Positions 8,668-18,119 of a stretch of 64,000 nucleotides of DNA are shown piece by piece; position 1 is the stretch's first letter, and each line of letters begins with the position of its first letter. The translations under genes and the position numbers were made by a program. The notes under the pieces were generated by a model, which saw only the letters and a list, made by a program, of their open reading frames with translations, ran no database searches and had not been told where the DNA came from. The stretch is taken from the NCBI GenBank assembly GCA_021733645.1, contig JAHREJ010000014.1:28029-92028 (forward strand), read 5' to 3'. Origin of the DNA: Bacillus subtilis subsp. subtilis. GTDB lineage: Bacteria; Pseudomonadota; Gammaproteobacteria; Xanthomonadales; Xanthomonadaceae.

Positions 8668-9687
8668 GTGACCGCAGCCGCCCACTCTGTACCGACCCAT
8701 GCCCTGCCCGCCACGGTGCCGCCGTTCCTGGCCGCCGATGTGGGTGGCACGCATGTCCGGGTTGCCAGGGTGCAGGCCAGCGCCCAACCCGACCACCCGG
8801 TGCAGCTGCTGGAATACCGCAAGTTCCGCAACGCCGACTACCCCGGCCTGAGTGCGATCCTGGCCGAGTTCCTCGGTGGCGGCCCGCGCCCGGCACACTG
8901 CGTGGTGGCTACCGCCGGCGTTGCCCGCCTGGACGGCACGGTGATCAGCGCCAACCTGCCGTGGCCGTTGTCGGCGCGCCGGATCGAGCAGGACGTGGGC
9001 CTGGACCAGGTCTACATCGTCAATGATTTCGAAGCGGTGGCCTATGCGGCCGCGCAGGTCGATGCCAGCGGCGTGCTGCAGCTCACCGGCCCGGCCACCG
9101 CCCCGCGCGGCCCGACCCTGGTGGTCGGCCCCGGCACCGGGCTGGGCGCAGCAGTGTGGATTCCCACGGCGCACGGCGCGGTGGTGCTGGCCACCGAAGC
9201 CGGCCAACCCACGCTGGCCACCACCACCGAACTGGAAATGGCGATCGTGCGCCAGATGCAGCGCGAACATGCGCATGTGTCGGTGGAACATGCCTTGTCC
9301 GGCCCGGGCCTGATGAACCTGTATCGCGCGCTGTGCGCGCTCAACGGCCAGGCCCCCACGCTGGCCACGCCCGATGCGATCACCGCCGCGGCCGTGGCCA
9401 ACCAGGACCCGCTGGCGCGCGAGAGCCTGGAAGTGTTCTGCGGCCTGCTCGGCAGCACCATCGGCGACATGGCCCTGCAATACGGCATCACCGGCGGGGT
9501 CTACCTGGCCGGCGGCATCCTGCCGCAGATCCGCGAATTCCTGTTGAACAGCAGTTTCGTGCGCCGGTACCTCAACAAGGGGCCGATGCGCGAGGCGCTG
9601 GAACGCATTCCCGTGAAGGTGGTCGAGCACGGGCAGCTGGGCGTCATCGGCGCCGCCAGCTGGTACCTGGGACACCGGGACGCCTGA
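8668..9687 (+). CDS. glk: Glucokinase-family sugar kinase (NagK-like)
   Basis: Cytoplasmic ATP-dependent hexokinase of the Glk family, 339 residues. FLAADVGGTHVRVARV is the N-terminal phosphate-binding loop, and VVGPGTGLGAAVW and GGVYLAGGILPQI are further nucleotide- and sugar-binding motifs. In a nag locus that uses an MFS permease rather than a PTS, an internal kinase is needed to make GlcNAc-6-P, so NagK activity is the likely role; glucose phosphorylation is possible. The GTG at 8668 is chosen over an ATG at 8587 because AAGGGAG lies 5 bases before it, and the upstream ATG lies inside the operator region. Confidence 0.85.
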   Translation: MTAAAHSVPTHALPATVPPFLAADVGGTHVRVARVQASAQPDHPVQLLEYRKFRNADYPGLSAILAEFLGGGPRPAHCVVATAGVARLDGTVISANLPWPLSARRIEQDVGLDQVYIVNDFEAVAYAAAQVDASGVLQLTGPATAPRGPTLVVGPGTGLGAAVWIPTAHGAVVLATEAGQPTLATTTELEMAIVRQMQREHAHVSVEHALSGPGLMNLYRALCALNGQAPTLATPDAITAAAVANQDPLARESLEVFCGLLGSTIGDMALQYGITGGVYLAGGILPQIREFLLNSSFVRRYLNKGPMREALERIPVKVVEHGQLGVIGAASWYLGHRDA

Positions 9688-9827
9688 CCGGTCCCGCAAC
9701 ACCGAAAACGCAGCACGCACTACGTGGCACGCCATCGCCCCGGATGCCCCGCATCCGCGGCAAGGCCCCACGCAACCGCAAGACGAACGCCGCAGCCGGC
9801 AACCATCGAGTGATGAGGAGAGACATC

Positions 9828-12521
9828 ATGAACACCCGCAAGACCCTGCTTTCTGCAGCGATCGTCAGCTGCCTTGCCTTCAGTGCCCACGCGCAGCAGG
9901 CCCCGACCGCCACCGACCTGGACACCGTGCAGGTCACCGGTATCCGCGGCTCGATGGAGAAGTCCCTCGATACCAAGCGTGAAGCCAATGCGCGCCTGGA
10001 AGTGGTTACCGCCGAAGACGTCGGCAAGCTGCCGGCGCACAACGTCGCCGACACCCTGCAGCGCCTGCCGGGCGTAAACATCAGCTCGTCCAGCGCCGAC
10101 GAAGGCGGCTTCGACGAAGCCGACCGCGTCAGCCTGCGCGGTACCAGCCCCAGCCTCACCCAGACCCTGATCAACGGCCACACCGTCGGCTCGGCCGACT
10201 GGTTCGTGCTCAGCCAGGGCAGCAACGTCGGCCGCAGCGTCAGCTACACCCTGCTGCCGTCCGAACTGGTCCGCTCGGTGGAAGTGAACAAGTCCTCGCA
10301 GGCCAAGCTGCAGGACGGCGGCACCACCGGCACGGTCAACATCATCACCCGCAAGCCGCTGGAGTTCGCCAAGCAGATCACCGCCGAAGCCTCGATCGGC
10401 GCAGTGCGTTCGGACCAGGCCAAGTCCAATGATCCGCAGCTGTCGGGCCTGTTCAACTACAAGAACGAGGACAGCACCTTCGGCGTGATGGTGCAGGCCT
10501 TCAGCCAGAAGCGCGAGCTGCGCCGCGAAGCGCAGGAAATTCCGTCGGGCTTCTTCAAGATCGACCCGGCCGGCACGGTGGCCAAGAGCAACCCGGACCT
10601 GGCCGGCGTGTACGCACCGGCACTGCTGGGTTCGACCCTGTTCGAACAGACCCGTGAGCGCAAGGGCGGCCTGGTGTCGCTGCAGTTCAAGCCGGCCGAC
10701 AACCTCACCCTGGGCCTGGAAGGCTTCACCTCCAAGCTGGAAGCCAACAACTACAACCGCAACTTCATGTTGTGGGGCGGCAAGATCCTCAACGACGACA
10801 AAGACGCCAACGGTGTGATTACCCGCCCGGGCCAGGCACCGCTGCCGGGCTACGTGGTCAAGGATGGCGTGCTCACCAACGCCAACTTCGCCGGTGTGGC
10901 CGGTACGCCGTACGCGGTGTACGACATGATCTACCGCGAAGCCTCGGCCAAGAGCAGCTACATCACCGCCGATGCGGACTGGCAGATCAACGAGAGCCTG
11001 TCGGCCAAGTTCCAGGCCGGCAGCACCAAGGGCACCGGCACCACCCCGCGCCAGTTCATCGCCGAGGTCACCGTGGGTGACGGCGGCGGCGCCAACTGGA
11101 CCACCCACGGCGCCGGCTCGCCGGTGGACTGGAACGTGGGCGGCAACACCGGTCCTGACGGCGTGACCAGCTTCGGCACCTGGGGCAACCAGGAAGTCAC
11201 CGCCGAAGACAAGGAAAAGTGGTTCACCGCCGACTTCAGCCAGTACGTGGACACCGGCACCTTGAACTCGATCGACTTCGGCGTGCGTTATGCCGACCAC
11301 AAGCGTGAAGCCCTGTCGCCGGAAGGCGCCACCCCGGGCGACATCTGGTCGGCACTGAAGGGTGGTGCCACCGGCAACTTCCCGGGCGGCTTTGCCGGCG
11401 GCATTGGCGGCAACTTCCCGCGCAACCTGTGGTACTACACCCCCGGCGCGCTGAAGGATGCCATCCTCAACAACTCCACCTGGCTGGCCGGCAATGATGG
11501 CCCGACCGGTCGCCACAACTATGGTGGCGAGTGGAAGGTGGCCGAGAAGAACTTCGCCGGCTATGTGCAGGCCAACTTCAGCGGTGACCGCTGGAGCGGC
11601 AACGTCGGCCTGCGTTACGTCAACATCAAGCAGGACATCGATACCTACCAGGCGGTCAGCGATGCGGCCAACGCCGATGTCAGCAGCCTGTTCGGCAAGT
11701 GGAAGGCGCTGGCCTTCCAGAACAAGCACGACCGCATCCTGCCCAGCGCCAACCTCAAGTTCGACATGGCCGACGACCTGGTGTTCCGCTTCGCCGCGTC
11801 GCAGACCCAGACCCTGCCGGACTTCTCGGCACTGGGCGCGTCCTCGTGGGGTTCGGACCTGAGCAAGACCGGTGGTGGTGGCAACCCGAACCTGAAGCCG
11901 GTGCTGTCCACCAACTTCGACGCCAACCTGGAGTGGTACTTCATGCCGCGCGGCCTGGTGTCCGTCGGTGCGTACTCGATGAACCTGAAGGACTACGTGG
12001 CCTTCGGCACGCAGACCCAGATGCTGTACAGCGAACTGACCAACCAGCTGGAGGCCTACCAGGTCGCCGTGCCGGTCAACGCCGACGGCAAGGTCAACGG
12101 TCTCGAGGTGGCCTACGAACAGCCGATCGGCGACAACTTCGGTGTCAACGCCAACTACACCTATGCCGATGGCAGCACCTCGCACACCTGGGAAGACGGC
12201 AGCAACAACCTGCTGGGCACCTCCAAGAACACCTACAACGTGGGTGCCTACTTCGAGAACGACACCTTCGGTGCACGCGTCAGCTACACCTACCGGTCCT
12301 CGTTCCTGATCGGCCTGAAGGGCGCCAGCCCGTACTACCAGGATGATTTCGGCACCCTGGCGCTGTCGCTGAGCTACAAGGCCACCGATTGGCTGAGTGT
12401 CAGCTTCGATGCGCTGAACCTCAACAACCCGACCCTGAAGTACTACCAGAGCGCCTCGATCCCGAGCGCGTTCTACGAGAACGGTCGCCAGTACTACCTG
12501 AACTTCCGCTTCAAGTACTGA
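9828..12521 (+). CDS. TonB-dependent outer-membrane receptor, probable chito-oligosaccharide/GlcNAc uptake
   Basis: 897-residue outer-membrane transporter. A signal peptide ends at AHAQ (~23). A TonB-box region (DLDTVQVTGIRGSMEKSLDT) and plug (VVTAEDVGKLPAHNVADTLQ) follow, then a 22-strand barrel ending in an aromatic residue (FRFKY). The N-terminal extension and plug are typical of the large Xanthomonadaceae carbohydrate TonB receptor group. Substrate is inferred from the flanking nag genes. The ATG at 9828 follows GAGGAG; an in-frame ATG at 9813 is less well placed. The 140-bp gap after the kinase shows no TGACA-type operator, so co-transcription with the kinase is likely. A strong terminator follows. 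Confidence 0.88.
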   Translation: MNTRKTLLSAAIVSCLAFSAHAQQAPTATDLDTVQVTGIRGSMEKSLDTKREANARLEVVTAEDVGKLPAHNVADTLQRLPGVNISSSSADEGGFDEADRVSLRGTSPSLTQTLINGHTVGSADWFVLSQGSNVGRSVSYTLLPSELVRSVEVNKSSQAKLQDGGTTGTVNIITRKPLEFAKQITAEASIGAVRSDQAKSNDPQLSGLFNYKNEDSTFGVMVQAFSQKRELRREAQEIPSGFFKIDPAGTVAKSNPDLAGVYAPALLGSTLFEQTRERKGGLVSLQFKPADNLTLGLEGFTSKLEANNYNRNFMLWGGKILNDDKDANGVITRPGQAPLPGYVVKDGVLTNANFAGVAGTPYAVYDMIYREASAKSSYITADADWQINESLSAKFQAGSTKGTGTTPRQFIAEVTVGDGGGANWTTHGAGSPVDWNVGGNTGPDGVTSFGTWGNQEVTAEDKEKWFTADFSQYVDTGTLNSIDFGVRYADHKREALSPEGATPGDIWSALKGGATGNFPGGFAGGIGGNFPRNLWYYTPGALKDAILNNSTWLAGNDGPTGRHNYGGEWKVAEKNFAGYVQANFSGDRWSGNVGLRYVNIKQDIDTYQAVSDAANADVSSLFGKWKALAFQNKHDRILPSANLKFDMADDLVFRFAASQTQTLPDFSALGASSWGSDLSKTGGGGNPNLKPVLSTNFDANLEWYFMPRGLVSVGAYSMNLKDYVAFGTQTQMLYSELTNQLEAYQVAVPVNADGKVNGLEVAYEQPIGDNFGVNANYTYADGSTSHTWEDGSNNLLGTSKNTYNVGAYFENDTFGARVSYTYRSSFLIGLKGASPYYQDDFGTLALSLSYKATDWLSVSFDALNLNNPTLKYYQSASIPSAFYENGRQYYLNFRFKY

Positions 12522-12552
12522 TCCACGCACCATCGCGCTGTTAGCCTGAACG

Positions 12553-12580
12553 ACGGGCCCGGACCTCCGGGCCCGTTTTT
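12553..12580 (+). terminator. Intrinsic terminator after the TonB receptor
   Basis: 11-bp perfect stem (12553-12563 with 12566-12576), CC loop, and a run of five T. It stands only 38 bases before the GH20 start, leaving almost no room for a separate promoter. Confidence 0.85.
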
Positions 12581-12617
12581 ACAGGTGGAACCCGATTCGC
12601 TACAAAGGAATGACCCG

Positions 12618-14954
12618 ATGCACACCCGCACCCGTCGTACCTCGCTGTCGATGCTGTCCTTCGCACTGGCCCTGTCCCTGGCACCGCTTGCGCACGCCAC
12701 CGACGCGCAGGCCCCCGAAGGTCCACGCGCCCTGCCCGGCGCGCTGCCGCTGATTCCCGCGCCGGCCCATGTGGAACACCTTGACGGTGCCGCCTTCAAG
12801 ATCGCCGCCAGCACCCCGGTGTGGGCCCGTGGCGACGCGGCCACCCGCGTGGCCGGCCAGTTCACCACCCTGCTGCGCAACAGTGGCGGCCCGACCCTGC
12901 AGGTGAAGAACGGAAACGGCAAGAACGGCATCAACGTGGTGTTGAACCCCGCGTTGAAGACCGGCGCGGAGGGCTACCAGCTGCGTTCCAATGGGGAGGG
13001 CGTGACCATCGCCGCGGCCACCGAGGCCGGCCTGTTCTACGGCGCGGCCACGCTGTCGCAGTTGTTCACCAGCGGCACCGATGGCACGCTGCCCGCGCTG
13101 CGCATCGACGATGCCCCCCGCTTTACCTGGCGTGGCCTGATGCTCGATTCGGCCCGCCACTTCCAGAGTCTGGACGAGATCAAGCGCGTGCTCGACGCGA
13201 TGGCCGAACAGAAACTCAACACCTTCCATTGGCATCTCACCGATGACCAGGGCTGGCGCATGGAGATCAAGCGCTACCCGAAGCTGACCGGCGTGGGCAG
13301 CTGCCGCATCCCGGCCGGCGATGGTGGTCGCGATCCGGTCACCGGCGCGGAGCGGCCGTACTGCGGTTTCTATACCCAGGACCAGATCCGCGAGGTGATC
13401 GCCTATGCGGCCGCGCGCCACATCCAGGTCATTCCCGAGATCGATGTGCCGGGCCATGCCACTGCGGCGATCGCCGCCTATCCCGAACTGGGCACGCTGG
13501 ACACCCCACTGGTGCCGCTGAGCGAATGGGGCGTGTTCCCGAACCTGTTCAATACCGAAGAAACCACGTTCACCTTCCTGGAAAACGTGCTGGAAGAAGT
13601 CATCGCGCTGTTCCCGGCCAAGTACGTGCACGTGGGCGGCGACGAAGCGGTCAAGGACCAGTGGGAAGCCTCGGCACGCGTGCAGCAGCGCATGCGCGAA
13701 CTGGGTGCCCGTGATGAGATGGCCATGCAGAGCCACATCATCAAGCGCCTGGAAACCTTTCTGGAGCAGCACGATCGCCGCCTGATCGGCTGGGACGAAA
13801 TCCTGGAAGGCGGCCTGCCGCCGGAAGCCACGGTGATGTCCTGGCGCGGTACCGAAGGCGGCCTGAAAGCGGCCAGCGAAGGCCATGATGTGATCATGTC
13901 GCCAGTCACCGACATGTACATGGACTACCTGCAGACCAACGCCGCCAACGAACCGCCAGGGCGCCCGGCCAGTATTCCGCTGGCACGCGTCTACGGCTTC
14001 GAGCCGGTGCCCGACGCGTTGGCCAAAGACAAGCAGCAGCACATCCTGGGCCTGCAGGCCAACATGTTCACCGAGCACACGCGCAGCTACGCACGGTTGC
14101 AGCACAACCTGTTCCCACGGTTGGCCGCCGTGGCGGAAACCGGTTGGTCGCCGCGCGAACGCCGCAACTACGCCGACTTCCTGGCGCGTCTGCCGACCCA
14201 GCTGCAACGCTGGCAGGCAATGGGTATCGCCTATGCGCAGACGCCCTTCCAGGTGGAACTGGACAGCAGCGACGACCGCAACGCCGGCACCGCCATGCTC
14301 GCACTGCGCACACCGCTGGGCTATGAAATCCACTACAGCGTGGACGGCAGCGCGGTCACCGCACAGTCGCCGCGTTACACCGCACCGCTGACCCGGCCGC
14401 TGCCGGTCACGCTGCAGGCCGCCACGTTCTTCGACGGCAAGGCACTGGCCAGCGCCGCCAGCCGCTTCGACCTCACTGCCACGTCGCTGCTCAGCCGCAG
14501 CGACGAGCAGCTGGCGATGTGCCCGGGCGAAGGCCAGCTGCTGCTGCGCCTGGAAGATGATGGCCCGGCCGATGGCGCGCGGGCGGTGTTCAACGTCAAC
14601 ATCTTCAACCCGTGCTGGTTGTGGAAGGACGCCAATGTGGACGGCATCGCCACGCTGCGCGTGCGTGCCGGGCAGATTCCGTATTACTTCCAGTTGGCCC
14701 ATGACGAACCGCAGCGGACCTTCAGCCCGGCGCGCAGTGCGCATGGCGAAATGGACGTGCTCAACGGCAACTGCGCCGGCAAGCCGCTGGTGAGCGTGCC
14801 GCTGCCGGCCACGCCGGGGGCGGACGGGTTCATCACCCTGGAGGCGGCACTGCCGCGTTCGGTGAAGGGAACCCAGGACCTGTGCGTGCGCTTCACCGGC
14901 GATACGCGGCCCACGATGTGGGTGCTGGATGATCTGACGCTGCAGCCGCGCTGA
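12618..14954 (+). CDS. Beta-N-acetylhexosaminidase, GH20, secreted
   Basis: Exported enzyme that removes terminal GlcNAc from chito-oligosaccharides or glycans. 778 residues. The signal peptide spans ~1-28 (ending AHA). A GH20b-type N-domain (~40-170) is followed by the (beta/alpha)8 catalytic domain. The catalytic pair Asp342-Glu343 lies in HVGGDEAVKDQWEA; FTWRGLMLDSARHFQ and FHWHLTDDQGWRMEIKRYP are conserved GH20 strands. The C-terminal ~250 residues form an added domain (CBM/chitobiase C-like, starting near ALRTPLGYEIHYSVDGS). The start at MHTRTRRTSL follows AAAGGA. Likely periplasmic, acting on sugars brought in by the TonB receptor just upstream. Confidence 0.93.
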   Translation: MHTRTRRTSLSMLSFALALSLAPLAHATDAQAPEGPRALPGALPLIPAPAHVEHLDGAAFKIAASTPVWARGDAATRVAGQFTTLLRNSGGPTLQVKNGNGKNGINVVLNPALKTGAEGYQLRSNGEGVTIAAATEAGLFYGAATLSQLFTSGTDGTLPALRIDDAPRFTWRGLMLDSARHFQSLDEIKRVLDAMAEQKLNTFHWHLTDDQGWRMEIKRYPKLTGVGSCRIPAGDGGRDPVTGAERPYCGFYTQDQIREVIAYAAARHIQVIPEIDVPGHATAAIAAYPELGTLDTPLVPLSEWGVFPNLFNTEETTFTFLENVLEEVIALFPAKYVHVGGDEAVKDQWEASARVQQRMRELGARDEMAMQSHIIKRLETFLEQHDRRLIGWDEILEGGLPPEATVMSWRGTEGGLKAASEGHDVIMSPVTDMYMDYLQTNAANEPPGRPASIPLARVYGFEPVPDALAKDKQQHILGLQANMFTEHTRSYARLQHNLFPRLAAVAETGWSPRERRNYADFLARLPTQLQRWQAMGIAYAQTPFQVELDSSDDRNAGTAMLALRTPLGYEIHYSVDGSAVTAQSPRYTAPLTRPLPVTLQAATFFDGKALASAASRFDLTATSLLSRSDEQLAMCPGEGQLLLRLEDDGPADGARAVFNVNIFNPCWLWKDANVDGIATLRVRAGQIPYYFQLAHDEPQRTFSPARSAHGEMDVLNGNCAGKPLVSVPLPATPGADGFITLEAALPRSVKGTQDLCVRFTGDTRPTMWVLDDLTLQPR

Positions 14955-14962
14955 GGATTGGA

Positions 14963-14991
14963 AAGGGGTGCCGGCCTTGCCGGTACCCCTT
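14963..14991. terminator. Hairpin after GH20 gene, no T-run
   Basis: A 12- to 13-bp near-perfect stem (AAGGGGTGCCGGC against GCCGGTACCCCTT) eight bases past the stop. No U-tract follows, so it may protect the 3' end or terminate weakly. Confidence 0.4.
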
Positions 14992-15095
14992 GGGTGGAAT
15001 CATGGAGCCGTTGGGTTGCAGGCTGCGGAGAGCAGCACCGCGCGGCGCGTGGTGTCCACGCATGCCGTTGCCGGCGTCGGCGCCTGTCCGCCCGG

Positions 15096-15485
15096 TTACC
15101 CGCGCAGGCGCAGCAGCAGGTCGCGCAGCGGGGTGAAGGCCAGCGCCATGCCGGCGATGACGCCGACGCTGTTGGCCAGCACGTCCATCGGGTCGGCCAT
15201 GCGGGTGGCGGTCAATGCCCCCTGCGCAACCTCGATGCCGATGCCCAGCCCGACCAGGCCCACGCCAGCCCATAGCAGCGCCGCGCGCGTGCGGTAGATC
15301 TGCACGGCCGAGCCGGCCAGCAGGAAGTACGCCAGGAAGTGCTCCACCTTGTCGCTGTTGGCCGGCAGCGCCATCGGCGGCAGCCGGACCAGGCAGACCG
15401 TGATCGTGGCGGCAATGGCCAGCCACCACAGCACCAACCAGAACCGCGCGAAACGCAGCGGCTTCAACATCCCTGTGGCAAGCAT
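15096..15485 (-). CDS. VanZ-like small membrane protein
   Basis: 129 residues with four hydrophobic segments. The VanZ-family signature is visible as DKVEHFLAYFLLAGSA (~45-60), GLGIGIEVAQGALT and MADPMDVLANSVGVIAG. Function is unknown; VanZ of Enterococcus lowers teicoplanin susceptibility, but most homologues are uncharacterised. The ATG at 15485 is 1 base past the stop of the upstream methyltransferase gene, so the pair is coupled. A second in-frame ATG at 15470 (MLKPLRFARF) is equally plausible. Confidence 0.8.
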   Translation of the reverse strand: MLATGMLKPLRFARFWLVLWWLAIAATITVCLVRLPPMALPANSDKVEHFLAYFLLAGSAVQIYRTRAALLWAGVGLVGLGIGIEVAQGALTATRMADPMDVLANSVGVIAGMALAFTPLRDLLLRLRG

Positions 15486-15486
15486 C

Positions 15487-16671
15487 TCAAAGGCGCCAGG
15501 TCAGGTCGCCCAGCGGGAAGGCGGCCTCGAAGTCGACGTCGCGCTGGAAGCCCATCACCTGGAAGCGCTCGCCCATGCCGGTGGGCAGGGTGAGTTTTTT
15601 GACCTGGTCGCGCAGGCGCACCTTGCCAAACTCGTCGGTGCGCGCTTCGGCATTGCCAAGCAGTGCATCCAGCCCGTTGCCAAGCAGGAAGCTGGCCTGT
15701 GTGCAGTAGCCGGCCAGTTCGAAACCGGCGCCGGTACCGGCTTCGGCCAGTGCGGTGAAATCCACCGACGCGGTCAGGTCCTGCAGGCCAGGCCAGCGGT
15801 ACAGGTCGTTGTGCACCTGGTGGCGGTAAAACGCACGCACCGTGCCGTCGTCGCGCTCATCCTGGTAGTACTCGCCACGCGGGTAGCCATAGTCGACAAA
15901 CAGCATTGCGCCACGCTGCAGGCCACCGGCCACGGCCTGGATCCAGTACGGCAGCTGCGGCAGCAGCTCGGAGCGGTAGCCGTCGGCGAAGGGCTTTTCG
16001 CGGTAGTGCTCCAGGTGGCGCACCGCGGCGCTGAGCATGGCATCGGCCGGCTGCGCACCGCGCATGAAAGCGCCCTGCGCATCCAGCTCCACCGTTTCCT
16101 CGTAGACCCGGCCTTCGCGGGCCAGGAAGCGCGGGGTGGGCAGCGCATCAATCACTTCGTTGGCGAACACGATGCCGTCCCAGTCGTCGTCAAACGGACC
16201 GTTCAACCACTCCACCAGCGCAAACACCGGCGGGATCAACGCTTTCTCCAGCCGCTCGCGCTGGCGCTCGCGCAGGTCCGCGCTGGGCTCCAGGATGGCG
16301 TAGCGCTCGGGCATCGCGTCCAGCTCCAGCATGCGCTTGAGCATCACTTCGGCGAACGCGCCGCTGCCGCCGCCCAGCTCCATGAAGCGCGCCTGCGGCC
16401 CCAATTGCTGCATCACCGGGGCGATGGCGTTGGCCAGGGTGGCCGCAAACAGCGGCCCCAACTCGGGTGCGGTGGTGAAATCGCCGGATTCGCCGAACTT
16501 GCTTGCCCCCGCGCTGTAATACCCCAGCCCCGGCGTGTACAGGCTCAGTTCCATGAACCGGGCAAACGGCATGGCGCCGCCATTGGCAAGGATCTCAGCA
16601 CGCAGTGCCGCAGCCAGCTGATCGCTGTGGGCCAGGGCGTCGGTATCGGGGGTCGGCAGTGGGGAATGCAT
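15487..16671 (-). CDS. MidA/NDUFAF7-type SAM-dependent methyltransferase
   Basis: 394-residue class I methyltransferase of the PF02636 family. The SAM-binding loop is FMELGGGSGAFAEVMLKRML and the acidic strand 2 is AILEPS. The N-terminal FMELSLYTPGLGYYS and the internal IVFANEVIDALP are diagnostic of the MidA group. The mitochondrial relative methylates an arginine of a complex I subunit; the bacterial substrate is not established. The start at MHSPLPTPD (16671) is preferred to an upstream codon at 16704 because the extra residues are not conserved-looking. Divergent from the pteridine reductase gene, 56 bp apart. Confidence 0.88.
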   Translation of the reverse strand: MHSPLPTPDTDALAHSDQLAAALRAEILANGGAMPFARFMELSLYTPGLGYYSAGASKFGESGDFTTAPELGPLFAATLANAIAPVMQQLGPQARFMELGGGSGAFAEVMLKRMLELDAMPERYAILEPSADLRERQRERLEKALIPPVFALVEWLNGPFDDDWDGIVFANEVIDALPTPRFLAREGRVYEETVELDAQGAFMRGAQPADAMLSAAVRHLEHYREKPFADGYRSELLPQLPYWIQAVAGGLQRGAMLFVDYGYPRGEYYQDERDDGTVRAFYRHQVHNDLYRWPGLQDLTASVDFTALAEAGTGAGFELAGYCTQASFLLGNGLDALLGNAEARTDEFGKVRLRDQVKKLTLPTGMGERFQVMGFQRDVDFEAAFPLGDLTWRL

Positions 16672-16727
16672 GGTGCAGGCGATTGCGGTGACAATGCACA
16701 GCATAGCCGAGCCCGGAGTTACCCCCG

Positions 16728-17465
16728 ATGACCGATTCCGCCCCCGTCGTGCTGATCACCGGCAGCGCACGCCGGATCGGCGCGGCGATCGCCCGCCAGT
16801 TCCATGCCTGCGGCTGGTCGGTGGTGCTGCACGCCCATACCTCCACCGCCGAACTGCAGCAGATGGCCTTCGACCTGGACATGCTGCGCCCGGGCAGCGT
16901 GCTGGCGCTGCAGGCCGACCTGCGCGATGCCGAGGCGCTGCCCGATCTGGTCGAGCAGACCGTGGCCCAGTTCGGGCGGCTGGACGCGCTGGTCAACAAT
17001 GCATCCAACTTCTACCCCACCCTGCTTGGCCAGATCACCGCCGAGCACTGGGACGATCTGTTCGCGGTCAACGCCCGCGCGCCGCTGCTGCTGGCCCAGG
17101 CTGCCGCCCCCCAGCTGCGCCGTCACCAGGGCTGCATCGTCAACCTCACCGACCTGCATGGCACCCAGCCGATGCGCGACCACCCGGTGTACAGCGCGGC
17201 CAAGGCGGCGCTGGAAATGGTGACCCGCTCGCTGGCGCTGGAACTGGCACCCAAGGTGCGGGTGAATGCGGTGGCACCCGGGGCCATCCTGTGGCCGGAA
17301 CAGGGCAAGGACGATTTCGCCCAGCAGGCGCTGCTGCTGCGCACGCCGCTGGCGCGCACCGGCACGGTGGAAGAGATCGCCGAGGCGGTGTACTGGCTGG
17401 TCACCGATGCCGCGTTCATCACCGGGCACACATTGCGCGTGGATGGCGGGCGGACCTTGTCGTAG
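16728..17465 (+). CDS. Pteridine reductase (short-chain dehydrogenase, FolM/PTR1-like)
   Basis: 245-residue NADPH-dependent SDR. TGSARRIG (11-18) with two arginines is the PTR1/FolM variant of the TGxxxGxG loop. NNAS (90-93) and the catalytic Tyr155/Lys159 in PVYSAAKAALEM are present. It probably reduces dihydro- or biopterins to tetrahydro forms, fitting the convergent folK gene next door. The TAG stop (17463-17465) is supplied by the GTAG of a SMAG-like palindrome that starts there. Confidence 0.88.
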   Translation: MTDSAPVVLITGSARRIGAAIARQFHACGWSVVLHAHTSTAELQQMAFDLDMLRPGSVLALQADLRDAEALPDLVEQTVAQFGRLDALVNNASNFYPTLLGQITAEHWDDLFAVNARAPLLLAQAAAPQLRRHQGCIVNLTDLHGTQPMRDHPVYSAAKAALEMVTRSLALELAPKVRVNAVAPGAILWPEQGKDDFAQQALLLRTPLARTGTVEEIAEAVYWLVTDAAFITGHTLRVDGGRTLS

Positions 17466-17483
17466 GGCCGGCCGCTGGCCGGC
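17462..17483. repeat. SMAG-like palindrome at ptr gene stop
   Basis: GTAG followed by a GGCCGGC/GCCGGC inverted repeat. A degraded inverted partner (GGCCACCAGCGGCCGGCA) lies ~45 bases downstream. The pair lies between the convergent pteridine reductase and folK genes and could act as their shared 3' structure. Confidence 0.55.
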
Positions 17484-17543
17484 TCCGCATGCACCCGGCA
17501 TCGCCTGGTTGGCCACCAGCGGCCGGCACCACCGGTGCATCGC

Positions 17544-18035
17544 TTACCCCGGCAGCAGGTCCATCGTCTCGAACGCTTCGCCGAATTGCCGATGCGCCCG
17601 CCACAGCGTGGCCAGGTCCAGGCCACTGACCGGGTCGATGAAGTCCGGGGCGATATCGGCCAGTGGCTTGAGCACGAAGGCGTGCTTGAGCTCCGGGCGC
17701 GGGATGCGCAGGTGGCCGGGGCCCTCCACGATCAGGTCGCCGTAAAACACCACGTCCAGGTCCAGGGTCCGGTTGGAAAAGCGCGGCCCGCTGCGGTCAC
17801 GGCCGTGCGCGTCTTCCAGCGCATGCAGCCAGGCGTCCAGCACATCCAGCGGCAGGTCGGTGTCGATGGCCACGCCGTTGTTGAGGAAATCCGGACCCTC
17901 AAAGCCCACCGCGGCGGTGCGGTAGGCCGGGGAGACCAGGATCGCGCCGAAACGCGCGCGAAGGGCCTCCACCGCGGCGTGAAGGTGCTGTTGCGGCTGC
18001 AGGTTGCTGCCCAGGCTCAGAAGCGCAGTGGTCAT
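17544..18035 (-). CDS. folK: 6-hydroxymethyl-7,8-dihydropterin pyrophosphokinase FolK
   Basis: Folate-pathway enzyme that transfers pyrophosphate from ATP to hydroxymethyl-dihydropterin. 163 residues, typical length. N-terminal LLSLGSNL and the signature GPRFSNRTLDLDVVFYGD (Mg-binding aspartates) are clear, as is IPRPELKHAFVLKPL. The start MTTALLSLG is chosen because the domain begins there; an open frame extends 48 bases further up. It faces the Anbu gene head to head with 84 bp between. Confidence 0.95.
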   Translation of the reverse strand: MTTALLSLGSNLQPQQHLHAAVEALRARFGAILVSPAYRTAAVGFEGPDFLNNGVAIDTDLPLDVLDAWLHALEDAHGRDRSGPRFSNRTLDLDVVFYGDLIVEGPGHLRIPRPELKHAFVLKPLADIAPDFIDPVSGLDLATLWRAHRQFGEAFETMDLLPG

Positions 18036-18119
18036 GGTATTCAGCGTGCGTGGGGCGAATCCACACGGGGCCAACAGGGCCACCGCATAGAATCGGGGTG
18101 CACATCATAGGACACCGCC

